From CFX5 sp964568485 (GTDB taxonomy: Bacteria; Chloroflexota; Anaerolineae; Caldilineales; Caldilineaceae): a DNA stretch of 6,619 nt. Below are positions 1-6,458 of this stretch, piece after piece (within the stretch, counting starts at the first letter, position 1; every line of letters begins with the position of its first letter). The stretch spans positions 1-6,619 of the forward strand of contig CAZMRA010000280.1 in the NCBI GenBank assembly GCA_964568485.1, given 5' to 3'. The notes beneath the pieces were generated by a model that was given only the letters and a program-made list of their open reading frames with translations, was not told the origin of the DNA and ran no database searches. A program made the translations under genes and the position numbers.

Positions 1-2
1 GC

Positions 3-2024
3 ATCTGCGCCCATTATGGCAGCCAGCCGCGGCTGATCGCCGCCAGTGCCACCATTGCCAATCCGCAACAGCTGGCCGAATGGTTGTGGGAGCGCCCGGT
101 CAACGTGATCGGTGAGAGCGGCGCGCCACGCGGCGAAAAGCACATTTTCTTCTACAACCCACCCCTGGTCGATCCAGAACAGGGAGTGCGGCGGAGCAGT
201 GTGCTCGAAGCAGAAGCATTGGCTGCCCGGCTGGTCTTGTCGGGTGTGCAGACCATCGTCTTCGCCCGAGCACGCGTCACCACCGAATTGTTGCTGACCT
301 ACCTGCGCGACCGTCTGCAGCATGTCGCCTCCCAAGCACCTGCGCACTCGCCGATGGTAGATCCGCAAACCGGGGTGCGCGGCTATCGCGGCGGCTACTT
401 ACCCACGGAGCGGCGGGACATCGAAGCGGGATTGCGTGCTGGCACGGTGCGGGCCGTCGTCGCCACCAATGCGCTCGAATTAGGCATTGACATTGGCCAA
501 CTGCAAGCCGCGGTCCTCTGTGGCTACCCCGGCAGCATTGCCAGTGCCTGGCAACAGATGGGGCGTGCCGGTCGTGAGATCTCTGAAGCCGACCCGACGG
601 TGAGTGCGGTGGCGTTTCTCATTGCAACTGCTGGCGCGCTGGATCAATATGTGATTCGCCATCCGGAATTTCTCTTTGAGCAAACGCCCGAACAAGCTTT
701 GATCAATCCCGACAACTTGATGATTTTGGTGGATCATCTGCGCTGTGCCGTCTTTGAGCTGCCCTTCCGCGCGGGCGAGAGCTTCGGCGCCAGTCCGTTC
801 ACCGCGGATGTGTTGCAATTGCTCGCCGAGCAGCAGGATGTGCAGCTCCAAGGCGGACGCTGGTTCTGGAGTGGCGAGGGCTATCCTGCCCGGCGGATCA
901 GCTTGCGTACCACTGGCAACGACAATGTAATCATCCAACTGGCAGGGCCGAACGCTACCGTGATTGGCGCCATTGAGCGGGCCAGTGCTCCGCAGTTGCT
1001 GCACGAAGGCGCGATCTACCTGCATGAGGGCCAAAGTCATCGCGTCGAGCAGCTGGATCTGACGCAGAATGTGGCGGTGGTTAGTCCAGTCATGGTGGAT
1101 TATTACACCCAAGCCAGCGCCGATACGCAGATCGAGGTACTCGCCACGCACGAGGAACGCAGCACGCCTCATCTGCGCATCGCCTATGGCGATCTACTGG
1201 TTCAGTCGCAGGTGGTTGGTTTTCGGCGCATCCGCCGCTATACCCACGAACATCTGGGCACCTATCCGCTGGACTATCCGCCCGAGGTGAGCGAAACGAG
1301 CGGGTATTGGTTCGGCATTTTGCCCGAAGCGCAGCGGCAGTTGGAAGCTGCCGGGCTTTGGTATGATTCGCTCAACGATTATGGTCCTAACTGGCAAGAG
1401 CAGCGGGAGCGAGTGCGCCAGCGGGATGGTTATCGCTGCGCCCAATGTCGCTCGCCGGAGCCGCCCGGTCGGCAACACGATGTGCATCATCTCGTGCCGT
1501 TTCGCACCTTTGGCTACGTGCCAGGCTTGAATGAGAATTATCTGTTGGCCAACCGCCTCGAGAATTTGACCCTCCTCTGCCGGAGTTGCCATCGTCGAGC
1601 CGAGACAGCGGGGCAGATCCACACAGGCTTGGATGGGCTGTCCTATGCTCTGAGCAATCTCGCACCGCTCTACTTGATGTGCGATCCGCGCGATCTGGGG
1701 CTGAGTGTCGTGCGGGTCGAACGAGCCACCAATGCACAGGCAGAACCAGACTTACCGACCATCTATCTCTACGAGCAAGCCATTGCTGGCTTGGGCTTTG
1801 CGGCCCGTCTCTATGAACTGCACGATCAGCTGTTACTCGCGGCCCGTGAATTGATCAGCACCTGTCGCTGCCAAGGGGGGTGCCCGGGCTGTGTTGGCCC
1901 CATTTTGGAACATCCGACTGGCCAATTGCCCACCAAGCAACTCACGCTTGCGCTGCTCAATGTCTTGATCGAAGGCCGCCTCGCCCCTGCGCCGCCGGTC
2001 ACCGGCGATGTCGAATTCTGGTAG
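3..2024 (+). CDS. MrfA/YprA-family DEAD/DEAH helicase with DUF1998 zinc-binding region and HNH insertion (5' end outside window)
   Basis: This is an ATP-dependent superfamily 2 helicase of the MrfA (YprA) type; the Bacillus subtilis member works with the exonuclease MrfB in repair of mitomycin-type DNA damage. The reading frame is open from the first bases, and motif III (SAT, 45-53) lies before any plausible start, so the Walker A and DExH motifs are upstream of the window. Visible motifs are QTIVFAR (249-269), YRGGYLP (384-404), motif V ATNALELGIDIG (462-497) and motif VI QQMGRAGR (552-575). A family-typical HPEFLFEQTPEQALINPDN stretch follows, then the DUF1998 region with LMCDPRDLG (1674-1700) and the four-cysteine site CRCQGGCPGC (1863-1892). 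An HNH domain (about 1383-1601) interrupts DUF1998. The gene ends at TAG 2022-2024. No MrfB-like gene follows it. Family assignment is firm; the repair role is inferred from relatives. Confidence 0.93.
   Translation: MCAHYGSQPRLIAASATIANPQQLAEWLWERPVNVIGESGAPRGEKHIFFYNPPLVDPEQGVRRSSVLEAEALAARLVLSGVQTIVFARARVTTELLLTYLRDRLQHVASQAPAHSPMVDPQTGVRGYRGGYLPTERRDIEAGLRAGTVRAVVATNALELGIDIGQLQAAVLCGYPGSIASAWQQMGRAGREISEADPTVSAVAFLIATAGALDQYVIRHPEFLFEQTPEQALINPDNLMILVDHLRCAVFELPFRAGESFGASPFTADVLQLLAEQQDVQLQGGRWFWSGEGYPARRISLRTTGNDNVIIQLAGPNATVIGAIERASAPQLLHEGAIYLHEGQSHRVEQLDLTQNVAVVSPVMVDYYTQASADTQIEVLATHEERSTPHLRIAYGDLLVQSQVVGFRRIRRYTHEHLGTYPLDYPPEVSETSGYWFGILPEAQRQLEAAGLWYDSLNDYGPNWQEQRERVRQRDGYRCAQCRSPEPPGRQHDVHHLVPFRTFGYVPGLNENYLLANRLENLTLLCRSCHRRAETAGQIHTGLDGLSYALSNLAPLYLMCDPRDLGLSVVRVERATNAQAEPDLPTIYLYEQAIAGLGFAARLYELHDQLLLAARELISTCRCQGGCPGCVGPILEHPTGQLPTKQLTLALLNVLIEGRLAPAPPVTGDVEFW
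1383..1601 (+). other. HNH endonuclease-like domain inserted in the helicase
   Basis: This in-frame segment has the order of a classic HNH domain: RDGYRCAQC, with a first CxxC pair at 1437-1448; the HDVHH core at 1476-1490; LENLTLLC, with the conserved Asn at 1563-1565; and CRSCH (1578-1592), with the second CxxC pair and the final His. All expected zinc ligands and the catalytic His/Asn/His positions appear present, so it is probably a folded and possibly active nuclease domain. It lies between the GLWYD and GLSYALSNLAPLYLMC parts of DUF1998, which are normally much closer together in MrfA-type proteins. There is no stop, frameshift or change in base use at its edges, so it reads as an established domain rather than a recent insertion. 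Confidence 0.85.
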
Positions 2025-2049
2025 CCGATGGGCGGGTGCTAATAGTCGC

Positions 2050-2119
2050 TTGACGCAGTGTCCCGCTACATGATAGCCTTCGCTTGTATCTTGTGTTGAG
2101 CAATCCACAACCATTTGTG
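2050..2119 (+). promoter_or_regulatory. Possible promoter and TTGTG/CACAA repeat leader of the serA-like gene
   Basis: The 105-bp spacer before the serA-like gene carries a TTGACG hexamer (2050-2055) that fits a -35 element. The best -10 candidate at a 16-bp spacing, GATAGC (2072-2077), is a poor match, so the promoter call is weak. Downstream are TTGTG (2091-2095), CACAA (2106-2110) and TTGTG (2115-2119). The middle copy can pair with either neighbour, giving two alternative inverted repeats with 10-nt and 4-nt spacers. This could be an operator or a small leader structure. No T-tract follows, so I do not call a terminator. Confidence 0.3.
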
Positions 2120-2129
2120 AAGCGATAGC

Positions 2130-3914
2130 ATGTCTACTCAATCCCAATCCGCTGTACGTCCACGCATTCTTGTTTGTGATCCAATTCATCCCGATGGCAT
2201 TGCTCTTCTCCAACAACACGCGGATGTGGATGTGATCGGCGAACCCGCGCTGACAACCGCCGAGCTGATCGAACGGATCGGCGCTTACACCGCGGTGATC
2301 AATCGCAGCCGCACGGCGTTGCCCGCGGCGGTGATCGAACAAGGCCATCAGCTGCGGGTCATTGGCCGTGCCGGGGTCGGGCTGGATAACATCGATCTAG
2401 CGGCGGCCGAAGCACGTGGCATTGAAGTGATCAACACGCCGGATACCACGTCCGTCTCGGTGGCTGAGCATACGCTGGCCTTGATGTTGGCCTTGGTGCG
2501 CCGCTTGCGTTACGCCTCGCAAAGTCTGATCGCTGGGCGCTGGGAGAAAAACCGCATCGAAGGGGTCGAGTTGGCGGGCAAAACGTTGGGCATCATCGGT
2601 TTTGGGCGCATTGGTCGCGAAGTGGCCAAACGGGCCAAAGCCTTTGGCATGCACGTGTTGGTCAATCAAACCCGCTTCACGCCGGAGCTGGCGCAAGCTT
2701 GGCAAGTGGAACAAGTGGATCTGGGCGAGTTGCTGCGTCGATCGGATTTTGTCTCGCTGCATGTGCCGCTGCGTCCCTCCAACGTGGGCTTGATCGGTGC
2801 CGGCGAATTGGCGCTGATGAAGCCTACCGCCTATTTGATCAACACTGCGCGCGGGGGCATTGTCGATGAAGAGGCGCTGCTGGCGGCGCTCGACCAGGGG
2901 CGCTTGGCTGGGGCCGGGTTGGATGTCTTTGTCGGTGAGCCGAAACCGAATCCGCGTTTGTTGGCGCACGAACGCGTGCTCGCCACGCCGCACATCGGGG
3001 CTAACACTGCGGATGCGCAACGCCGCGCCGCCTTGACCATTGCCGAAGCGGTGATCAACGTGTTGAAACGGCAGCGCGTGGCCGAAACCCTGTCACTGCG
3101 CGTGGTGCCGATCGAGCAATTGTTGCCTCACGAAGCCCATAATCCTTTGCGCGTCCAACGACTAGCCGAGCGGATCGTCGCCGATGGTGTAGTCACCAAT
3201 CCGCCGGTGGTGGCGCAATTAGACGCCGACCGCTATGTGATCCTCGACGGGGCCACGCGGGTTACCGCACTGCGCCAGCTGGGCTATCCCCATTTGGTGG
3301 TGCAACTGGCGGATCCGGCCCGCGAGCAGGTGCAGCTTTTTACGTGGTTTCATGCGTTGCGGGGCTGCAGCAGCGCCGAATTGGTGGCCCTGGCGCGCAA
3401 TACGGCCGGGCTGCGGGTATCCGAAATGGCGCCGACGCAGTTGGCGCGGGCGTTATGGGAGCGCGGCGCGCTGGGCTATCTGATCACAGCGGAGGGGCAA
3501 GGGCTGTTGTTGGAAGCCGATCCCCAGGCGCTTGATGATGAGGATGCCTGGATCCAGCCGCTGACCGATTTGGTGGATAACTATGGTCGCCTGTGCGAAG
3601 TGGAGCGCACGCTGAGCAACGATCTGGCCGAGCTGCGCAGCCAATACCCCGACCTGGCCGGGCTGGTCGTCTTTCCGCAATTTGCCATTGAAATTGTCTT
3701 GAAGCTGGTGGGGCGTGGGCGGCTGTTGCCAGCGGGCATTACGCGCTTTGTGGTGGCGGGCCGTATTTTGCGTCTCAATGTGCCGCTGGCGGTGCTGGCC
3801 TCTGACGAGAGCTTAGAACAAAAGCGCGATTGGCTGGATCGCTTGATCCAAGCCAAATTGGCCGAGCGCAGTGTGCGCTACTATCAAGAGCCAGTGCTCC
3901 TATTGGACGAATAA
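2130..3914 (+). CDS. D-3-phosphoglycerate dehydrogenase fused to a SbnI/SerK-like ParB/Srx-fold (putative serine kinase) module
   Basis: This 594-residue chimera has two parts. Residues about 12-318 form a D-2-hydroxyacid dehydrogenase of the phosphoglycerate dehydrogenase type, which oxidises 3-phosphoglycerate in the first step of serine synthesis. It has GRAGVGLDNID (79-89), the dinucleotide loop GFGRIG (157-162), and the catalytic set Arg241 (NTARGG), Glu270 and His288 (PHIGA). The ACT and ASB domains of many SerA proteins are absent. Residues about 321-594 instead match the ParB/Srx-fold free-serine kinases SbnI and SerK along their whole length: LLPHE with Glu335 at the catalytic Glu position, ILDGATR (371-377), FTW (404-406), and the C-terminal PAGITRF (534-540) and GRILRLNVPL (544-553). 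The ATG fits the family N-terminus, but the Shine-Dalgarno is weak. It converges on the next gene with a 7-bp gap. The dehydrogenase is near certain; kinase activity is inferred. Confidence 0.92.
   Translation: MSTQSQSAVRPRILVCDPIHPDGIALLQQHADVDVIGEPALTTAELIERIGAYTAVINRSRTALPAAVIEQGHQLRVIGRAGVGLDNIDLAAAEARGIEVINTPDTTSVSVAEHTLALMLALVRRLRYASQSLIAGRWEKNRIEGVELAGKTLGIIGFGRIGREVAKRAKAFGMHVLVNQTRFTPELAQAWQVEQVDLGELLRRSDFVSLHVPLRPSNVGLIGAGELALMKPTAYLINTARGGIVDEEALLAALDQGRLAGAGLDVFVGEPKPNPRLLAHERVLATPHIGANTADAQRRAALTIAEAVINVLKRQRVAETLSLRVVPIEQLLPHEAHNPLRVQRLAERIVADGVVTNPPVVAQLDADRYVILDGATRVTALRQLGYPHLVVQLADPAREQVQLFTWFHALRGCSSAELVALARNTAGLRVSEMAPTQLARALWERGALGYLITAEGQGLLLEADPQALDDEDAWIQPLTDLVDNYGRLCEVERTLSNDLAELRSQYPDLAGLVVFPQFAIEIVLKLVGRGRLLPAGITRFVVAGRILRLNVPLAVLASDESLEQKRDWLDRLIQAKLAERSVRYYQEPVLLLDE
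3090..3911 (+). other. SbnI/SerK-like ParB/sulfiredoxin-fold module of the serA-like chimera
   Basis: Residues about 321-594 are the size of a free-standing SbnI (about 250 residues), so a whole protein has been fused rather than a fragment. From my memory of the family, similarity covers both the N-terminal ParB/Srx fold and the C-terminal region with PAGITRF and the (D/E)xLEQxRxW helix. Relatives phosphorylate free L-serine to O-phospho-L-serine; SbnI also acts as a haem-responsive regulator of siderophore genes. Glu335 and Asp373-Gly374 are kept, while the His that I recall before the Arg of the DGxHR motif is Thr376 here. Generic annotation would probably call this segment 'ParB N-terminal domain', which would mislead: there is no helix-turn-helix or partition context. 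Confidence 0.8.
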
Positions 3915-3921
3915 CAGGCGT

Positions 3922-5760
3922 TCAACTCCAGACTTCGCGCAGATTTTCCCAGAGAATAAAGGCCCCAGTCGTCAACACTGCTAGAATCACCAATTGCCAG
4001 AAATATTCGTAAACAATCACCAAACTGCCCACAATACTCAGGGCAACGGTTAAGCTAGCGATCAAGCGGGTGAGCTGGCCCCGAAATCCTGCTTCGATCA
4101 AGGTGAACATCGCAATGGCCGCAGCCGATCCCCAGAAAAGGTGCTCGCGGCCGAAGACAAACAGGCCCACCATCACCACCATCATCAAGCCAATACTGAG
4201 CGCCGCCCACAATTCGGCTAAGCGACTAAAGCGCAAACGGGCCGCCGAAGCTGGCCGGTGCGCACGCCGCAGATGAGCGCGCATCGGCCCTGGATTGCCA
4301 TTCTCTGCCTGCTGCGCGTAATAGTCGAGCGCATCCAACAGCAGTTGCCCATTGGCTACCTGACGGCGCAACTCGTCCACTTCTTGCGTGAGCCGCGCAA
4401 TTTGCTCTTGCACTTCGGTATAGAGTTGATAGAGATGGGGCTGCGAGCGCATGGCCGTCGCTTGTACGCCCAGCCCTTGCAATTCGTTGCTTTTGGTGTG
4501 GATCTCTTGCCAGAGATGTTGCTGGTGGGCGCGCACACTACTCTGCTCAATTTGCAATTGATGGAGCAAGCTATCGGATGGGGGGACTTTGTCCAAACCT
4601 GCCCAGCCTAGTGGATCGTACCAAGAGCGGCGCACGCTGCCATCGCGATTGTACATCGGGCCGGCCGGGGCATCTTCACCGGCAAAGGGATCGTGCGTGA
4701 AGAGCCCCCACAACCCGCGGTATTGCGAGATCCACGGCGGTGGTGGCTCGATCAGGCAAGGCTCACTCCAAGCAGCGTCTTGCCCAGGACCAATCGAAAA
4801 GCCATCCCCGCGGGCATAATCCACAAAGGGGATGCGGAAAATGTGGGCGATGTTTTCGGTCGAATCGCTGTTGCTTTGCTCGGTATATTGGCGCAATTGA
4901 TGCCGCCAGAAGCGCAATAAGCGATCGGTAAATCGCCCCAGTGGCGCTAGAAAAGGCAGCTCGATCTCGGTGAGATATTCGCCCGGCTGAAAGTAACCCG
5001 CATGCGAACCGGCCCCCGGGTAGATGACCGGATGTTCTCCCACTTTGTGCACTTCCGGATCATCCCAACGCCGCCGCAGGATATCCCCTTGATAGTCGTG
5101 GGCAGCATAGGCGACCCATTCCGGCTTGAGTTCGCCCGTGTCGTTATTCTCCGAGAGATAGATGCAGCACATCTCCCAATCGGCTTCGTGATCATTCGCG
5201 CCAAAGAAATTCGAACGCCAATTGTTGAAGAGATAAAAGAACCAATATTGCAGGACTACCCAGCCCTGCTCGCGCACAACTCGCCCATAGTAAAGATAGC
5301 GATTGTCTTCTTGCCGAATTTGGTCGTAGATCAACTCGGCGGCGGCGGCAATATCGCCGGGTACCCGTCCACGCGCCAAGAGTGCGATCGAAAAGAGAGC
5401 GTCGATCAAGCGCGAGCCATAGCCCACTCTGGCGAGCCGACCCATGCCCGCATGGAAGATGTCGCCCGTTTCGGACCGACGGAGATTGCTCAACATTGAC
5501 TTGGCCGCTGCATAGGGCTCAACCAGTCGTAAGTAATGGATGGTGCCAAATTCGGCTGGGTAGGGATGCGCAAGGGTGTCCAGATCCAACTGGTCGGCTG
5601 GCATTACCTGCTGCGGTACTTCGTTGGGACGCTGCACCCAGAGCGTACACGCCCGCACGTAGGGCTCGACACTCATCGGGAAAAAGCGCTCGCCTTGCGT
5701 GAAGCGCAGTATTGGCTCATAGCGTCGTAGCAACTCGCGATTGCTCAGCGCATCACTCAT
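3922..5760 (-). CDS. Vps62-like domain protein with coiled coil and four C-terminal membrane helices
   Basis: The product has 612 residues. I do not know its function. Residues about 165-260 resemble the Vps62-related (DUF946) family: LQYWFFYLFNNW, HEADWE (191-196), AHDYQG (220-225) and HPVIYPGAGSHAGYF (243-257). The regularly spaced His, Asp and Glu could bind metal or act catalytically. Residues about 395-485 are rich in Gln, Glu and Leu heptads and should form a coiled coil. A basic stretch (about 494-513) leads into about four membrane helices (516-536, 541-557, 564-586, 587-605). There is no N-terminal signal peptide, so the large domain probably lies in the cytoplasm. The ATG at 5760 is chosen because AAGGAG lies 6 nt upstream and the N-terminus then overlaps the upstream gene by 8 bp; a longer frame from 5799 lies wholly inside that gene. 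Confidence 0.85.
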   Translation of the reverse strand: MSDALSNRELLRRYEPILRFTQGERFFPMSVEPYVRACTLWVQRPNEVPQQVMPADQLDLDTLAHPYPAEFGTIHYLRLVEPYAAAKSMLSNLRRSETGDIFHAGMGRLARVGYGSRLIDALFSIALLARGRVPGDIAAAAELIYDQIRQEDNRYLYYGRVVREQGWVVLQYWFFYLFNNWRSNFFGANDHEADWEMCCIYLSENNDTGELKPEWVAYAAHDYQGDILRRRWDDPEVHKVGEHPVIYPGAGSHAGYFQPGEYLTEIELPFLAPLGRFTDRLLRFWRHQLRQYTEQSNSDSTENIAHIFRIPFVDYARGDGFSIGPGQDAAWSEPCLIEPPPPWISQYRGLWGLFTHDPFAGEDAPAGPMYNRDGSVRRSWYDPLGWAGLDKVPPSDSLLHQLQIEQSSVRAHQQHLWQEIHTKSNELQGLGVQATAMRSQPHLYQLYTEVQEQIARLTQEVDELRRQVANGQLLLDALDYYAQQAENGNPGPMRAHLRRAHRPASAARLRFSRLAELWAALSIGLMMVVMVGLFVFGREHLFWGSAAAIAMFTLIEAGFRGQLTRLIASLTVALSIVGSLVIVYEYFWQLVILAVLTTGAFILWENLREVWS

Positions 5761-6280
5761 CCACAACTCCTTCTTCGTCCAAAAATTCGGCAAGCTCATT
5801 CGGGCCTGCTGGGGTGGGTTTGGAGAGAAATGCTGTTCGCACGTCTGCTGTGTTGAGGTAGAGCACCAAAATTACGGAGGAGGCGATCTGAATGTAGAGC
5901 CAGCGTGAGTCACGCAGAAATGAGTCGGTCATGAAATAGAGCCACAAACAGCAAAAGAGCGAGCTGCCTTGCAACAGCATCGTCAAGAACCAAGCGCTGC
6001 GGCGTTGGAGAAAAAAGACCAGTGTCACCAGCACTAGCCCGATCGAGATCGGCAAAAAGAGGGTGAGGAGTAGTGTGGTATCACTGGCCAGGCGCGACGG
6101 TGTTTCCGCTGCCAGCTCTGTATCCCAATCGACCTGATTGAGAAAATAGAGCAACATACTGATCAACCCGACAGTTTGCAGGCCGAGCAATATGGTGATG
6201 GCGCGTATCGGTAGGGGGTTATGCGGAACGATGGTATCCGCGGTGTCTAGAGCTTCCGCGGGTGTGGGCTGAACCGACAT
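5753..6280 (-). CDS. Small four-helix integral membrane protein
   Basis: The product has 175 residues and I do not recognise a named family. After a polar N-terminus (about 1-23) there are four hydrophobic segments: about 26-48, 67-91, 96-117 and 126-144. The last ends in ILVLYLNTADVRTAF, a tail seen in many small uncharacterised membrane proteins, followed by an acidic cytoplasmic tail (ELAEFLDEEGVVDE). The gene overlaps the Vps62-like gene by 8 bp, so the two are very likely co-transcribed and may form one membrane complex; that is inference from layout. I chose ATG 6280 over an in-frame TTG at 6289. Neither start has a clear Shine-Dalgarno, so the transcript may be leaderless or the site weak. 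A perfect inverted repeat lies 28 bp upstream. Confidence 0.8.
   Translation of the reverse strand: MSVQPTPAEALDTADTIVPHNPLPIRAITILLGLQTVGLISMLLYFLNQVDWDTELAAETPSRLASDTTLLLTLFLPISIGLVLVTLVFFLQRRSAWFLTMLLQGSSLFCCLWLYFMTDSFLRDSRWLYIQIASSVILVLYLNTADVRTAFLSKPTPAGPNELAEFLDEEGVVDE
5767..5772 (-). promoter_or_regulatory. Shine-Dalgarno AAGGAG fixing the start at 5760
   Basis: On the minus strand AAGGAG is followed by a 6-nt spacer and ATG. It lies inside the end of the upstream membrane-protein gene, and the start codon overlaps that gene's TGA region (5753-5760). This supports coupled translation of the pair and decides the start over the upstream in-frame codon at 5799. Confidence 0.8.
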
Positions 6281-6458
6281 ACCAAACAAAAGCGTTTGAA
6301 CCTTACGGGCATGCCACTCAGTGATGATTGAGTGGCATGCAGGAAACAGCGTTGTTCGTCGGTGCTAGCATACTGCAATCCAAAGCTGCTGTCTAGATTA
6401 CGACCTTACGACAAAGGTTCTTGTAGTCAGCTAATGCGCTCATTGTTCGTCGGTAGGT
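6281..6458. promoter_or_regulatory. Intergenic region likely holding the promoter of the membrane operon
   Basis: These 178 bp separate the end of the adenosyltransferase gene from the start of the membrane-protein gene, both on the minus strand. Besides the 12-bp inverted repeat, the region contains an exact 12-bp direct repeat, TTGTTCGTCGGT (6352-6363 and 6443-6454). It also has a tandem TTACGAC pair (6398-6404 and 6406-6412), and an ACCTTACG octamer at 6300-6307 and 6403-6410. I could not find a convincing -35/-10 pair on the minus strand. The density of repeats suggests regulator binding, but this is inference. Confidence 0.4.
6309..6340. repeat. Perfect 12-bp inverted repeat upstream of the membrane-protein operon
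   Basis: The arms GCATGCCACTCA (6309-6320) and TGAGTGGCATGC (6329-6340) are exact reverse complements around an 8-nt spacer. As RNA they would form a strong hairpin. Neither strand has a T-tract after the stem, so a standard intrinsic terminator is unlikely, although it is placed where the upstream adenosyltransferase transcript could end. It could be an operator for a dimeric repressor or a leader hairpin for the membrane operon. Confidence 0.75.

Noticed and set aside
84..86. TTG at 84 as the start of the helicase
   Set aside because: The frame is open upstream and encodes ICAHYGSQPRLIAASATIAN, including helicase motif III, so the true start is before the window.
480..1172. A 230-residue open frame on the minus strand inside the helicase gene
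   Set aside because: It lies fully opposite a gene with clear helicase motifs, and its translation shows no recognisable domain. It is a shadow produced by codon bias, as are the other antisense frames at 1194-1737, 2397-3020 and 4258-5499.
1993..2007. GC-rich palindrome CGCCGGT-C-ACCGGCG at the end of the helicase gene as a terminator
   Set aside because: It is within the last codons of the reading frame, the loop is tiny, and no T-tract follows.
3090..3400. ParB chromosome-partition or DNA-binding function for the C-terminal half of the serA-like protein
   Set aside because: No helix-turn-helix or ParA neighbour is present, and the C-terminal PAGITRF/GRILRLNVPL region matches SbnI-type proteins rather than partition ParB.
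3915..3921. Bidirectional terminator between the convergent serA-like and Vps62-like genes
   Set aside because: Only 7 bp separate the stop codons and I see no stem-loop with a T-tract on either strand nearby. Transcripts may overlap, but the sequence alone does not show where they end.
5761..5799. Extended N-terminus of the Vps62-like protein (13 extra residues)
   Set aside because: The extra codons lie inside the upstream gene, while the ATG at 5760 has AAGGAG at good spacing and a typical 8-bp coupling overlap.
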